From contig NZ_AKVN02000001.1 in NCBI RefSeq assembly GCF_000271485.2, positions 1,430,001 through 1,494,000 of the forward strand: a stretch of DNA of 64,000 nt, read 5' to 3'. The stretch comes from Pelosinus fermentans DSM 17108 (lineage in GTDB: Bacteria; Bacillota; Negativicutes; DSM-13327). The position numbers and the translations under genes were made by a program. Of the stretch, positions 48,000-57,710 are shown piece after piece (the stretch's first letter is position 1; each line of letters begins with the position of its first letter). Below the pieces are notes generated by a model. That model searched no databases and was not told the DNA's origin. It saw only the letters and a list, made by a program, of their open reading frames with translations.

Positions 48000-48111
48000 T
48001 GATAGATAGGAAATAAAGTATTTTTTGATTTTTAATGATTGGTGGCTTACGCCAAATGGCGTATCACATAGATTTTGTCATAATAATAATAAAATGTGGG
48101 AGGAAGAAACT

Positions 48112-49251
48112 ATGAATTTTGAATTGACCAAAGAGCAGGAAGACATTCGGAGCATGATAAGAGATTTTGCTGAAAAATCGGTGGCACCGACTGCGGCAGA
48201 GCGGGACGAAAAAGAATATTTTCCCCGTGAAATCTTTGACCAGATGGGTGAGCTGGGAATTTTAGGACTGCCGTATCCAGAAGAGTACGGTGGTGCAGGA
48301 AGTGACTTTTTATCCTATGCCATGGCAGTCGAAGAAATATCTCGTGTATGTGCATCAACAGGTATTGGACTTTCGGTGCATGTATCATTGTGTTCCTGGC
48401 CCATTTTTCACTATGGAACCGAAGAACAAAAACAGAAGTTTCTCAGACCATTAGCAGAAGGGACAAAGTTAGGGGCTTTTGGTTTGACGGAACCTAATGC
48501 CGGCACCGATGCAAGCGCTGCTACTACGACCGCAGTGAAAGATGGAGACCATTATATTTTGAACGGTGCTAAAATCTTCAACACAAATGGCGGGGAAGCA
48601 GAAATTGAAGTGATATTTGCCTCTACTGATAAAGCAGCTGGTTTAAAAGGCATGAGCGCTTTTATCGTTGAGAAAGGTACTCCCGGTCTTAGCTTCGGTA
48701 AAAAAGAAGTAAAAATGGGTATTCGATCTTCTGTACAACGTGAAGTATTTATGAAAGACTGCCGTATTCCAGCTGCTAATTTGCTGGGGAAGGAAGGGCA
48801 GGGTTTTAAGATTGCGATGACTGCCTTAGATGGCGGACGTATTGGTGTTGCGGCTCAATCTCTTGGTATTGCCCAGGGAGCTTTGGAACAAGCCATTAAG
48901 TATTCCAAAGAGCGGGTACAATTTGGCAAACCAATCTCCAGCAATCAGGCAATTGCATTTAAGATTGCTGATATGGCGGCTAAAGTGGAGGGAGCAAGGC
49001 TGCTCGTGTATCGTGCTGCCTATCATAAATCCCACCATCTTCCTTATTCAAAAGAAGCAGCTATGGCAAAATTAGTTGCATCTGATGCTGCTATGTCCGT
49101 TACAACGGATGCTGTACAAATTTTTGGTGGTTATGGCTATACTCGTGAGTATCCAGTAGAACGCATGATGCGTGATGCTAAAATCACACAAATATACGAG
49201 GGAACAAATGAAGTTCAGCGTATGGTTATTTCAGGTGCTGTTTTACGATAA
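48112..49251 (+). CDS. Acyl-CoA dehydrogenase, copy 2
   Basis: 379 aa, a close paralogue of the enzyme at 26238. [14 protein letters not shown] binds FAD, and [15 protein letters not shown] carries the catalytic Glu. GGGAGGA lies 7 nt before the ATG at 48112. It is followed by its own etfB, etfA and crotonase. Substrate chain length may differ from copy 1. Confidence 0.95.
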   Translation: MNFELTKEQEDIRSMIRDFAEKSVAPTAAERDEKEYFPREIFDQMGELGILGLPYPEEYGGAGSDFLSYAMAVEEISRVCASTGIGLSVHVSLCSWPIFHYGTEEQKQKFLRPLAEGTKLGAFGLTEPNAGTDASAATTTAVKDGDHYILNGAKIFNTNGGEAEIEVIFASTDKAAGLKGMSAFIVEKGTPGLSFGKKEVKMGIRSSVQREVFMKDCRIPAANLLGKEGQGFKIAMTALDGGRIGVAAQSLGIAQGALEQAIKYSKERVQFGKPISSNQAIAFKIADMAAKVEGARLLVYRAAYHKSHHLPYSKEAAMAKLVASDAAMSVTTDAVQIFGGYGYTREYPVERMMRDAKITQIYEGTNEVQRMVISGAVLR

Positions 49252-49281
49252 GAATTACTCGCCAGGATAATCTGCTATGGG

Positions 49282-49330
49282 CAATGCCCTATCTAAATGA
49301 GATATGAGTTTTTAAAGAGATAGGGCATTG
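49282..49330 (+). terminator. Intergenic hairpin between acyl-CoA dehydrogenase 2 and etfB2
   Basis: CAATGCCCTATCT / AGATAGGGCATTG, 13-bp stem, no T run. Probably a partial terminator or processing site that adjusts downstream expression, as at 26154 in the first cluster. Confidence 0.6.
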
Positions 49331-49378
49331 TGTAAGGTTTTATATAAAAATGCATTAATTATATTAGGAGGCGAAGAG

Positions 49379-50164
49379 ATGGAAATTCTTGTTTGTATTA
49401 AGCAAGTTCCTGATACTGCCGAAGTAAAAATCGATCCAGTAACCAATACGTTGATCCGACAAGGGGTACCCAGTATTGTAAATCCTTTTGATAAAAATGC
49501 CTTGGAGGCTGCCCTGCAATTAAAAGATAAACATGGCGGTAAGGTTACAGTGATTTCTATGGGACCGCCTCAGGCGAAAGAGGCATTGAGGGAATGTTTA
49601 GCCATGGGTGCTGATAACGCCATATTAGTCAGTGATCGGGCTTTTGGCGGATCGGATACATTAGCTACCAGCTATACCTTAGCGGCAACCATCCGTAAGA
49701 TTGGTACATATGATTTGATATTCTGTGGTAAGCAAGCCATTGATGGTGATACTGCCCAAGTCGGGCCAGAGATTGCAGAACATTTGGGGATTGCACAGAT
49801 TACCTATGTAGCTAAAATTGAAGTGAATGGTGATACCGTTTCCGTAGAGCGTGAGTATGAGGAAGGCTATGGCGTCATCGAAGGAAAATTACCTTTGCTG
49901 ATATCAGTGGTAAAATCCATTAATGAACCCAGATATCCTACGATTAAAGGAACAATGAAAGCCAATCGGGCCGAAATCCCTGTATGGACCATGGCTGACC
50001 TTGATGTAGATGAGCAAAAGCTTGGTTTAAAAGGATCGCCTACTCAAGTCCGCAGAATTTTTACACCTCCTCAGCGTACGGAAGGCGTGATCATTCAAAA
50101 AGATACAGCATGGGAATCGGTTGCTGTATTGATTCAAAAACTATCGGATGCTAAAATTATATAA
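49379..50164 (+). CDS. etfB: Electron transfer flavoprotein beta subunit, copy 2
   Basis: 261 aa, a close paralogue of the protein at 27453. MEILVCIKQVPDTAEVKID and GKQAIDGDTAQVGPE are conserved. TAGGAGG precedes the ATG at 49379. Confidence 0.95.
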   Translation: MEILVCIKQVPDTAEVKIDPVTNTLIRQGVPSIVNPFDKNALEAALQLKDKHGGKVTVISMGPPQAKEALRECLAMGADNAILVSDRAFGGSDTLATSYTLAATIRKIGTYDLIFCGKQAIDGDTAQVGPEIAEHLGIAQITYVAKIEVNGDTVSVEREYEEGYGVIEGKLPLLISVVKSINEPRYPTIKGTMKANRAEIPVWTMADLDVDEQKLGLKGSPTQVRRIFTPPQRTEGVIIQKDTAWESVAVLIQKLSDAKII

Positions 50165-50182
50165 AAGAAGGGTGACAGGACA

Positions 50183-51379
50183 ATGGCTATAAAAGTAAAC
50201 CAAGAAGAATGTATTGCCTGTGGTGCTTGTTTATCTGTATGTCCCTTTGGTGCCATTGTAATGCAGGATGAAAAAGCGTACATAACGGAGGCATGCACTG
50301 CTTGCGGTGCTTGTGTTGATACTTGTCCAGTAGAGGCAATCCTTCGTGAAGAAGAAGATAAAGTTGTGGCTATGGATAAAAGCCAATACAAGGATGTTTG
50401 GGTATATCTGGAGATTGGTGAAGGAAAACTGCGCAATGTTGGTCTGGAACTACTTGGCGAAGGGCGTAAATTGGCAGATGGTATGGGACAAAGCTTAGCG
50501 AGTGTTCTGATTGGACATAACGTTGAAGGGTTAGCGCAAGAAGCTTTTGCAGCAGGTTCTGATAAAGTATATTTGGTAGATGCTGCTGAATTAGCCCAAT
50601 ATAATACGGATAGTTACACTGCAACCTTATTTGATTTAATCAGTAATTATAAACCGTCTGTTATTCTCATGGGTGCGACGAATGACGGACGGGATTTTGG
50701 GGCACGTGTTGCATGCCGTGTGGGAACTGGGTTAACGGCAGATTGTACTGGTCTTGGCATTGATGAGGCAACTGGATTCGTTTCCTGGACTAGACCAGCA
50801 TTCGGCGGTAATATCATGGCGACAATTATCTGTCCGGATCATCGTCCTCAGATGGGGACTGTTCGCCCTTCCGTATTTAAGAAGCCAGTGTTAGATTATA
50901 GTAAAAAAGGCGAACTGATTCGCGTAGCCAGCAAAATTAAGCAAGAAGATATGCGGACGAAGCTTATCGATATGATTCACGTTTGTACCGTATCCTGCAA
51001 TTTGGAAGAAGCTGAAATTATCGTATCTGGCGGGCGAGGTATGTGCAAACCTGAAAATTTCTCACTTGTGGAAGAGTTGGCCAATGTTCTTGGCGCTTCC
51101 GTAGGGGCATCCCGTGCTGCTGTAGATGCGGGATGGAAGCCGGCATTGCATCAAGTGGGGCAGACGGGAAAAACCGTAGGACCGAAGATTTATTTTGCCT
51201 GTGGTATATCCGGTGCTATTCAGCATTTGGCAGGTATGTCATCATCTGATCTTGTCATTGCGATTAATAAAGATCCTGATGCACCAATCTTTAAAATGGC
51301 TGACTATGGTATCGTCGGCGATGTATTAGAAGTATTGCCGATATTAACGGAGGAATTTAAAAAAATAAAGAGCGCTTGA
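50183..51379 (+). CDS. etfA: EtfA with N-terminal ferredoxin domain, copy 2
   Basis: 398 aa. Clusters CIACGACLSVCP and CTACGACVDTCP form the fused 2[4Fe-4S] domain, and the C-terminal FAD domain is intact. Partner of the EtfB encoded just upstream. Confidence 0.95.
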   Translation: MAIKVNQEECIACGACLSVCPFGAIVMQDEKAYITEACTACGACVDTCPVEAILREEEDKVVAMDKSQYKDVWVYLEIGEGKLRNVGLELLGEGRKLADGMGQSLASVLIGHNVEGLAQEAFAAGSDKVYLVDAAELAQYNTDSYTATLFDLISNYKPSVILMGATNDGRDFGARVACRVGTGLTADCTGLGIDEATGFVSWTRPAFGGNIMATIICPDHRPQMGTVRPSVFKKPVLDYSKKGELIRVASKIKQEDMRTKLIDMIHVCTVSCNLEEAEIIVSGGRGMCKPENFSLVEELANVLGASVGASRAAVDAGWKPALHQVGQTGKTVGPKIYFACGISGAIQHLAGMSSSDLVIAINKDPDAPIFKMADYGIVGDVLEVLPILTEEFKKIKSA

Positions 51380-51441
51380 TTTGATGCAATTTTAAATAAA
51401 AAATCAATATTCCTATTAAATAATAAGGAGAGGTGTTTGTT

Positions 51442-52230
51442 ATGGGAGAGTATACAAATTTATTAGTCGAGATCGATAGTGAGGGTATTAGTACGGTCAC
51501 CATTAATCGTCCAAAGGCTTTGAATGCGTTAAATGCTGCAACTGTACATGAACTGGATCAACTGTTTGATGAACTAGCTGCTAATGATGCTGTAAAAGTG
51601 GTCATCGTTACTGGCAGTGGCGAAAAGTCTTTTGTTGCCGGAGCGGATATACTTGAAATGAAGGATAAGACCGCTGTAGAGGGGCGGCAATGGGGGCAAT
51701 TGGCACAAGGCGTATTTAATAAAATTGAGAATCTTCCCAAACCTGTTATTGCGGCAGTCAATGGCTATGCCTTGGGTGGAGGTTGTGAACTTGCCATGGC
51801 TTGCGATATTCGCATTGCTTCGGAAAAAGCCAAGTTTGGTCAGCCAGAAGTGTCTTTAGGCATACCGCCAGGATTCGGTGGAACCCAGCGGCTGTCACGC
51901 TTAGTGGGCAAAGGCAGAGCCAAGGAATTATTGTTTACTGGTGATATGATTGATGCTGCTGAAGCCTATCGAATTGGTCTGGCAAATCAGGTGTCAGTTC
52001 CCGAAGAACTAATTGGTAAAGCAAAAGCAATGGCTCAGAAAATAATATCAAGAGCACCAATTGCCGTACAAGTTTGTAAAACAGCAGTCAATAGAGGTCT
52101 TGACGTGGATCTGACGTCAGGAATCGCCTATGAAGCAGAAGTTTTCGGTCTTTGTTTTGCGACACAGGATCAAAAAGAGGGCATGACTGCTTTCATTGAA
52201 AAACGCAAAGCAAACTTTATTGGGAAGTAA
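51442..52230 (+). CDS. Enoyl-CoA hydratase/crotonase, copy 2
   Basis: 262 aa. FVAGADILEM, YALGGGCELAMACDIRIAS and GQPEVSLGIPPGFGG hold the oxyanion hole and catalytic glutamates. AAGGAGAGG precedes the ATG. It ends the second set, which lacks thiolase and hydroxyacyl-CoA dehydrogenase. Confidence 0.95.
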   Translation: MGEYTNLLVEIDSEGISTVTINRPKALNALNAATVHELDQLFDELAANDAVKVVIVTGSGEKSFVAGADILEMKDKTAVEGRQWGQLAQGVFNKIENLPKPVIAAVNGYALGGGCELAMACDIRIASEKAKFGQPEVSLGIPPGFGGTQRLSRLVGKGRAKELLFTGDMIDAAEAYRIGLANQVSVPEELIGKAKAMAQKIISRAPIAVQVCKTAVNRGLDVDLTSGIAYEAEVFGLCFATQDQKEGMTAFIEKRKANFIGK

Positions 52231-52246
52231 AATATTGGTGTAATAA

Positions 52247-52286
52247 AAATAAGGTGATAGAGGCATTGCGCCTCTGTCACCTTATT
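52247..52286. terminator. Terminator after the second C4 cluster
   Basis: AAATAAGGTGATAGAGGC / GCCTCTGTCACCTTATTT, able to serve both the crotonase gene and marR. Confidence 0.9.
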
Positions 52287-52298
52287 TACCATATCATA

Positions 52299-52730
52299 TT
52301 AGCTGTTGAAATTAATGAGAATGCGTTTCAAAATGCTGCGAAACATAAAGATTTCTGCTTCACTGGAGCCTTCTAACATTTTACTTTCAATCTGTTTCAT
52401 TAATTGCAATATTGTTGCTTTATGGATTTTCGCTTTTTCTGTTAAAATGATTTGGTAAGAGCGGCGATCGTTGGGAGTATCAATTCGCATCACAAAGTCT
52501 GTCTTTTCTAAACGATCAATTAGACCAGTAAGTGTTGAATTGTCTAACAAAACATTCTTGCTAAGTTCTGATATGGAGATATTGTCTTTTGTGAACAAGG
52601 AATAAAGCACGACCAGTTGTCCTGGTGAGATTTCTAAACCCGATTGATCTAACATTTTCTTTGTATAGGAAAAATGTTTTTGTTCTGATTTTGCTAAAAG
52701 AATACACATACTATCAAGGATCTGGAGCAA
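52299..52730 (-). CDS. MarR-family regulator
   Basis: About 143 aa. Winged helix around SISELSKNVLLDNSTLTGLIDRLEKTDFVMRI with the wing DTPNDRRSYQIILTEKA. I prefer a TTG start at 52730 because AGAGGTG lies 8-9 nt before it. A TTG at 52772 is also in frame but has no ribosome site and overlaps a likely operator. It is convergent with the second acyl-CoA dehydrogenase operon, whose upstream region has a similar site, so it may be its regulator. Confidence 0.9.
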   Translation of the reverse strand: MLQILDSMCILLAKSEQKHFSYTKKMLDQSGLEISPGQLVVLYSLFTKDNISISELSKNVLLDNSTLTGLIDRLEKTDFVMRIDTPNDRRSYQIILTEKAKIHKATILQLMKQIESKMLEGSSEAEIFMFRSILKRILINFNS

Positions 52731-52761
52731 TATCGTATTCACCTCTGAATCATTATTGTAA

Positions 52762-52818
52762 TTTGTATGCAAATTTTATGTATATCAATTATTCTATACA
52801 GTTTTTAAGTATTGTCAA
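52762..52818 (-). promoter_or_regulatory. marR promoter and candidate operator
   Basis: On the minus strand TTGACA (52818-52813), 16 bp, TAGAAT (52796-52791). Downstream lies TTTGCATACAAA (52773-52762), a near palindrome like that at 47963. Confidence 0.6.
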
Positions 52819-52873
52819 TAAAGAAGATTGCAGTATAGGTGGAGTTACTCCAGAGATCAATTTACGATAGGAC

Positions 52874-52915
52874 AAAGAAACTAGACCATGTCTTAAAAGA
52901 TGGTCTAGTTTCTTT
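52874..52915. terminator. Bidirectional terminator after the response-regulator gene
   Basis: AAAGAAACTAGACCAT / ATGGTCTAGTTTCTTT, 16-bp perfect stem. Confidence 0.85.
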
Positions 52916-52948
52916 GCGTTTGTGAAGTAGTGTATTGCTGTTAAAAGA

Positions 52949-53620
52949 TCATATACACGTATCTTCTTGTAGAAAATATCCGACCCCTCGCACTGTTTTT
53001 ATATTAGATGAGTTCAATTTCTTTCGTAGATAATGAATATAAAGGTCGATATTGGCGATATTGGTTTCAGAGTTGTAGCTCCAAACCTTTTCCATAATTC
53101 GTTCCTTGGTAATAACTTGACCAAAATTGCGCATCAGCATTTCTAAAAGTAATGATTCCTTCATGGTGAGATGGATGGATTGGTTGCCTTTTATTACCTT
53201 GCCTTTTAACGGATGAAGAGTAAGACCTGCGGCACAAATATTATCTCCAACAAAATCTTTGTTTTTTCTTCGACTCAAGGCACGCAGCCTAGCCAGCAAT
53301 TCTCCTGTGAAAAATGGTTTTGCCAGAGAATCGTCAGCACCAGCATCTAATGCTTCAATTCGATACTTTGGCATACTTTTTTCAAGAAGAAAAAGAATAG
53401 GAGTATTAATTTTTAGACTACGGATTTTCTTTAAAAAGGAGATGCTGTTACTGCATGGCAAAGAGCGGTACAGGAGGATAATATCATGGACTTGCGTTGT
53501 GGCTATTTCCACCCCTGTTTCTTCATCTCCTGCAGTATCAACTGCATAACCATGCTTTTTTAAGAGCTGGAACATCGTTCCATTGCTTTTTGATTCGTCT
53601 TCCATTAGTAAAATTTTCAT
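52949..53620 (-). CDS. OmpR-family response regulator lacking the phosphoacceptor Asp
   Basis: 223 aa: receiver at 1-120 and OmpR winged helix at about 130-220 (SLLLEMLMRNFGQVITKERIMEKVW). The acidic pocket MEDE and the lysine of LAKPFF are kept. Where the phosphorylated Asp should be (usually ILLD.MLP), it reads HDIILLYRSLP, with Tyr instead. No histidine kinase is adjacent. It may work without phosphorylation. It is divergent from the Spy-like gene, which it could control. Confidence 0.9.
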   Translation of the reverse strand: MKILLMEDESKSNGTMFQLLKKHGYAVDTAGDEETGVEIATTQVHDIILLYRSLPCSNSISFLKKIRSLKINTPILFLLEKSMPKYRIEALDAGADDSLAKPFFTGELLARLRALSRRKNKDFVGDNICAAGLTLHPLKGKVIKGNQSIHLTMKESLLLEMLMRNFGQVITKERIMEKVWSYNSETNIANIDLYIHYLRKKLNSSNIKTVRGVGYFLQEDTCI

Positions 53621-53940
53621 CGCTTACCCTCTTATGGTAACTTCCTTGTCTAAATTAGCCTTCCTTGGATTATTTTTCTATTTTAAAAAAAGAATGTTTG
53701 AATTAGATTTGATATTTTCATAAAAAATGAGATTATTCGACATTAAATGGATTATTATTCCTAGAATAGCAATTAAATTGTAAAAAAAACAAATTTTTGA
53801 TAAATTTATAAACTTTCAATGAAAAAAACAAGACAGCTACGATACAATCAATAGTATTAATACGTCTAACCTTGTTCTATAGGAAAAGGAGACGATGAAG
53901 GCATCATATAACAAGAAGAAAATGGATGAAGGAGTGCAGG
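53621..53940. other. Divergent intergenic region
   Basis: About 320 bp of AT-rich DNA between the response-regulator gene and the Spy-like gene. It probably holds both promoters, but no consensus boxes or repeats could be placed with confidence. Confidence 0.5.
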
Positions 53941-54567
53941 ATGTTGCATATAGCTAAGACATTTATATGTTGTATTATGTTTTTGGAAATTATATTTGGC
54001 TTTGGGATTTGTTCCGCTCAAATTGGTGTATCGGATATGTATCAGGAAGCGCTATGGATAAACCTGGATCTTTCCAAAGAACAAAGAGATCAAATTGATG
54101 GAATTATTCTAGATGCAGACAAGCAAATGAGAGCTGTAAGAGGGAAACAAAAAATGGTTGATGATCTATATAAATTTGATGATTTATACAACTATGCGGA
54201 TTCCTTAAGCCAAATGAAAGAAATTCGCATGGATGCAGGCAGTAAAATTACACAAGTGCTGCCTTTAAAAGACCGAGAAATTTTTGAAAGTCAATTGGAG
54301 GAAAGCCAACAGCTTACAGAACAATATACGATGATGATGTTACAATTGGATCTTACGGAAAATCAGCAAACTGATATTGTTAAGTCCTTGATAAAATCCC
54401 AGCAGCGAGTATGGTCTGTTGTTTCTGATACCTCTCTATCATGGGAACAGAGAAGGCAAAAATTAAAACGCGTAAATGCCATAAATCTAATAACTGGTAA
54501 GTTAACAACGACTCAGCGATCAGCGTGGAAAAAATGGAATCAATCACTTAATTTAATGAACTTATAA
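53941..54567 (+). CDS. Spy/CpxP-like periplasmic protein
   Basis: 208 aa. A signal peptide (AKTFICCIMFLEIIFGFGICSA) ends near residue 27. The mature protein is helical and has two LTxxQ-like repeats, LDLSKEQ and LDLTENQ, the mark of the Spy/CpxP chaperone fold. It implies a periplasm and envelope-stress response. AAGGAG lies 6 nt before the ATG at 53941. Confidence 0.8.
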   Translation: MLHIAKTFICCIMFLEIIFGFGICSAQIGVSDMYQEALWINLDLSKEQRDQIDGIILDADKQMRAVRGKQKMVDDLYKFDDLYNYADSLSQMKEIRMDAGSKITQVLPLKDREIFESQLEESQQLTEQYTMMMLQLDLTENQQTDIVKSLIKSQQRVWSVVSDTSLSWEQRRQKLKRVNAINLITGKLTTTQRSAWKKWNQSLNLMNL

Positions 54568-54632
54568 CATATAGTGTAGAGTTTTAGTGTTTTTCATTGG
54601 TCCATTAACTTAAATAAGGCGGTGCATTAAGT

Positions 54633-55457
54633 GTGATACAAAATCAAGCTAAAATACTGGTTTTGAATAAAATACATGAAACGGCAGTAATTTCTCCAAA
54701 TGCTAAACTTGGCAAAGACGTTGAGATTGGACCTTGTGCGATCATTGGAAACCATGCCAGCATAGGAGACGGTACTAAAATAGGAGCAAATGCAGTAGTT
54801 GACAGCTGGACAAGCATTGGCAGAAATTGCAGGATTCATGCAGGTGCATCCATTGGATCGGATCCACAGGATAAAAAATTCATTAGTGAAAAAGGGTATG
54901 TGAAGATTGGAGATCATACGCATATCAGAGAGTTTGTAACCATTAACAGAGGGATTGGCAAAGGGCGAAAAACACAAATCGGTTCTAATTGCCTGCTATT
55001 GGCATATAGTCATGTAGCTCATAATTGTCTGATAGGCAACCATGTAGTGATGTCAAATGCTGTTAACCTGGCTGGTCATGTAGTAGTGGAAGATCGAGTT
55101 ACGATTGGTGGTTTTGCAGGAATTCATCGGTTTGTAAAAATAGGACGAAATGCTATGATTGGTGGTTTTTCTAAAGTGGTACAAGATGTGCCTCCTTATA
55201 TTATGGTGGATGGAAATCTCGCCCGGATAGCAGGCCTTAATAAAATTGGAATGGTTCGCGGGGGCGTTGAGGAAGATACCCGTAAAGTGATGAAGCGTGC
55301 TTATAAACTGCTATATTATTCGGGACTTAGTATAGAACAAGCATTAGAGGCAATGGAGCAGGAACTGCCCAAGTCGGAGGAATTGGAGTCCTTCATAACA
55401 TTTTTACGCAATTCAAAAAGTGGAATCTGCCAAAAGGTATCTAAACACAAACGCTAA
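54633..55457 (+). CDS. lpxA: Acyl-ACP--UDP-GlcNAc O-acyltransferase
   Basis: 274 aa. Left-handed beta helix of hexapeptide repeats from residue 10 to 190, then a helical C-terminal domain. SHVAHNC holds the catalytic His. This is the first step of lipid A synthesis, so the cell makes LPS. GTG start at 54633. It stands apart from the usual lpxD-fabZ-lpxB cluster and might be a second copy. Confidence 0.93.
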   Translation: MIQNQAKILVLNKIHETAVISPNAKLGKDVEIGPCAIIGNHASIGDGTKIGANAVVDSWTSIGRNCRIHAGASIGSDPQDKKFISEKGYVKIGDHTHIREFVTINRGIGKGRKTQIGSNCLLLAYSHVAHNCLIGNHVVMSNAVNLAGHVVVEDRVTIGGFAGIHRFVKIGRNAMIGGFSKVVQDVPPYIMVDGNLARIAGLNKIGMVRGGVEEDTRKVMKRAYKLLYYSGLSIEQALEAMEQELPKSEELESFITFLRNSKSGICQKVSKHKR

Positions 55458-55525
55458 GAAAGCATGATGCGCAAAACATTATCAGTAATTCGCTGTATAA
55501 GGAATTAATCCTCCATACAAACCAT

Positions 55526-55575
55526 AAAAAAACAGATCGACCCCCTGGCAGGGAATCGGTCTGCTTTTATCTTTT
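55526..55575. terminator. Terminator between lpxA and the nitroreductase gene
   Basis: Imperfect stem CAGATCGACCCCCT / AGGGAATCGGTCTG with flanking A and T runs. Confidence 0.75.
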
Positions 55576-55578
55576 ATC

Positions 55579-56187
55579 TTATTTGAACACTTTAATGCGT
55601 TCGTCTAATGGTTTAAATTCTTTCTCACCGGGATCTGCAGTTGGTTTTCCAAAAGGAAGCTGTGCAATCAATTTCCATGTTGTTGGAACATTCCACTTTT
55701 GAATGACTTGCTCTTCGATCAGAGCACCATAATGCTGCAGGGAAGCGCCGAGTCCTTCTGCTTCTAATCCAGTCCACACGACTAATTGCACCATGCCGGA
55801 AGCATGATGTGACCAAATAGGGAAGTTGTCTTTATAAAGAGCAAATTGAGTTTGAAGATCTTTAATCACAGTTTCATCTTCGAAAAACAATACAGTACCA
55901 TATCCACTCTTAAAAGAATTTATCTTTTCTTCCGTAGGAGCAAATGCATTTTCAGGAACAATCTTTCTAAGAGCTTCTTTGGTAATATCCCATAATGTAT
56001 CGTGCTGCTCTCCTAGTAATAAGAGTATTCTAGCACTTTGTGAATTAAATGCAGATGGAGTATGCTTTACAGCAGCTTCAATGATTTCTTGTATCTTCTC
56101 ATAGGATACAATTTCTTCTTTACTAATACTATAAATCGAACGTCTTGCTTTTAAAGCGGCATAAAAATCTTTGGACATGACTGACAC
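55579..56187 (-). CDS. Nitroreductase-family flavoprotein
   Basis: 202 aa. FMN-binding start ALKARRSIYSISKE, then TPSAFNSQSARILLLLGE. C-terminal LPFGKPTADPGEKEFKPLDER matches the fatty-acid-repression-like nitroreductases. It reduces small nitro or quinone substrates with NAD(P)H. Confidence 0.9.
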   Translation of the reverse strand: MSVMSKDFYAALKARRSIYSISKEEIVSYEKIQEIIEAAVKHTPSAFNSQSARILLLLGEQHDTLWDITKEALRKIVPENAFAPTEEKINSFKSGYGTVLFFEDETVIKDLQTQFALYKDNFPIWSHHASGMVQLVVWTGLEAEGLGASLQHYGALIEEQVIQKWNVPTTWKLIAQLPFGKPTADPGEKEFKPLDERIKVFK

Positions 56188-56340
56188 CTCATCTTTACAT
56201 TTTAATTTTTTATATTTCTAAGCAGGCTTGTATAGAAACCGCCTAAAATAATTGTTTAATGCTTCTTATAGTATTAGTCAAAGTTTTTTCGAAAAAGATA
56301 CGGCTTCTGCAGCACTTTATAAAAAAAATATGATTTTTCT

Positions 56341-57087
56341 TTAATTCGAGAGCAATTTGAGAAGTTTAGCTTTATTTAATATTTCATGAGTTATAAATGT
56401 ACCATTAAAAAAAACACTATAACTTGTTATTGGACAAGTGTGGTTTTGAGCTTGCTCTTTTCTGGTAAATTGATGAACTCGAATGGGTACGGAAGAATCC
56501 TTGGAAAGTAAAAGAGCTTCTTGAGCGTAATTTACAGAAAAAGGGCATTGGGCTGTATAATAGATGTCTAAACCATGTCCCAAGTCAACTCTTAGAGTTT
56601 TGGCATTGTCACGAAAATAAGGTATAGGGGATGTAGAATGAAATCTTTTTGCCAATAACTCAAAGTAGGGAGGTGCTGTATCACATACTTCAAAACCGCT
56701 TTTTAATAAGAATTTTTTATCGGATAAATAGGGTTTTTTCTTGTTACTAGAAATCACGGCAATGCCATGCATGTTTTTAGCATCTTTTTCACATTCTTCT
56801 AATAGTTTTTTCCCCCAGCCTTGTCCCTTAAATCTGCCAGCCACCCAGTGGCAATTAATGATCATATAGCCAGGGGCATGAATGGGAACCCAGGCATTTG
56901 CGGCGGGAAGATATTCAATAAATACTTTACCCCGCTCATTGAGGCGCTTGAACTTTAAACCTTCCAAAAACTGATTTCTGAGCCATTCCTTTTTAAGACG
57001 TACACCGGATTCTGATTGTTTATCAGAAAGGCAGCAGCAGATATGCTCTTTATGTATAGTATCATTTGTTATATCTATGATCTTCAT
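56341..57087 (-). CDS. GNAT acetyltransferase with YoaP-like domain
   Basis: 248 aa. N-terminal GNAT fold with the acetyl-CoA loop VAGRFKGQGWGKKLLEECE. The C-terminal part (from about 155, SPIPYFRDNAKTLRVDLG) matches the YoaP-like domain. CPF at about residue 190 could be a redox-type cysteine. Substrate unknown. Confidence 0.8.
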   Translation of the reverse strand: MKIIDITNDTIHKEHICCCLSDKQSESGVRLKKEWLRNQFLEGLKFKRLNERGKVFIEYLPAANAWVPIHAPGYMIINCHWVAGRFKGQGWGKKLLEECEKDAKNMHGIAVISSNKKKPYLSDKKFLLKSGFEVCDTAPPYFELLAKRFHSTSPIPYFRDNAKTLRVDLGHGLDIYYTAQCPFSVNYAQEALLLSKDSSVPIRVHQFTRKEQAQNHTCPITSYSVFFNGTFITHEILNKAKLLKLLSN

Positions 57088-57179
57088 AATAATACTCCAA
57101 GTTAAAATCCTTATGTAATATATTTACCATTATACTTGAAAAACCTTCACCATGTCGGGTAAAAACTGAAAAAAATAGA

Positions 57180-57710
57180 CTATTTCATCTCAGCTGTATG
57201 AAAATCAAATACAAATAATATGATCGCTGCTAACAAGAATGTGATAGACCAGGCCAAGAAGGGTTTTGAATGATGAATTTTTACAAAGGAAAAAAGAGCA
57301 ACATCAAACAAGGTTGATATACGCCACGACCAGCCATTTTGATAGGAGATTCCTCCTAACGTGTAATCGATCAATTCAATGGTACTAAAAATGAAAACCC
57401 ATAAGGCAAAATAAGCATATTGAATCAGCCTTCCAGATGAAGGAAAACGGGATAAGAAAATAAATACCGTAGCTGGTAGGGCAATATAAGAGTTAAGTAA
57501 TTCAACGACAGTAGATGTTGTTACAAAAAAGTCCGGACCAAACCCCCATAAAATATGATGATAGGTCAAGAGGGAGGAGGTTAAATTCACAACCATGACA
57601 AAAAGCATAGTTGGATAATAGCTCTGGAGATTTTTCCAATCTCCAAAGCTATAAACGCCGATGATAAAAGCACATACTAATAAAAGCCTGAAAATAAACA
57701 ACTCTATCAT
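57180..57710 (-). CDS. CBO0543-like membrane protein 1
   Basis: 176 aa with five or six hydrophobic segments and no catalytic motif. WKNLQSYYPTMLFVMVVNL and the loop WGFGPDFFVTTSTVVELLN suggest the CBO0543 family, small proteins common in spore-forming Firmicutes. It is divergent from a second member at 57914. Confidence 0.7.
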   Translation of the reverse strand: MIELFIFRLLLVCAFIIGVYSFGDWKNLQSYYPTMLFVMVVNLTSSLLTYHHILWGFGPDFFVTTSTVVELLNSYIALPATVFIFLSRFPSSGRLIQYAYFALWVFIFSTIELIDYTLGGISYQNGWSWRISTLFDVALFSFVKIHHSKPFLAWSITFLLAAIILFVFDFHTAEMK

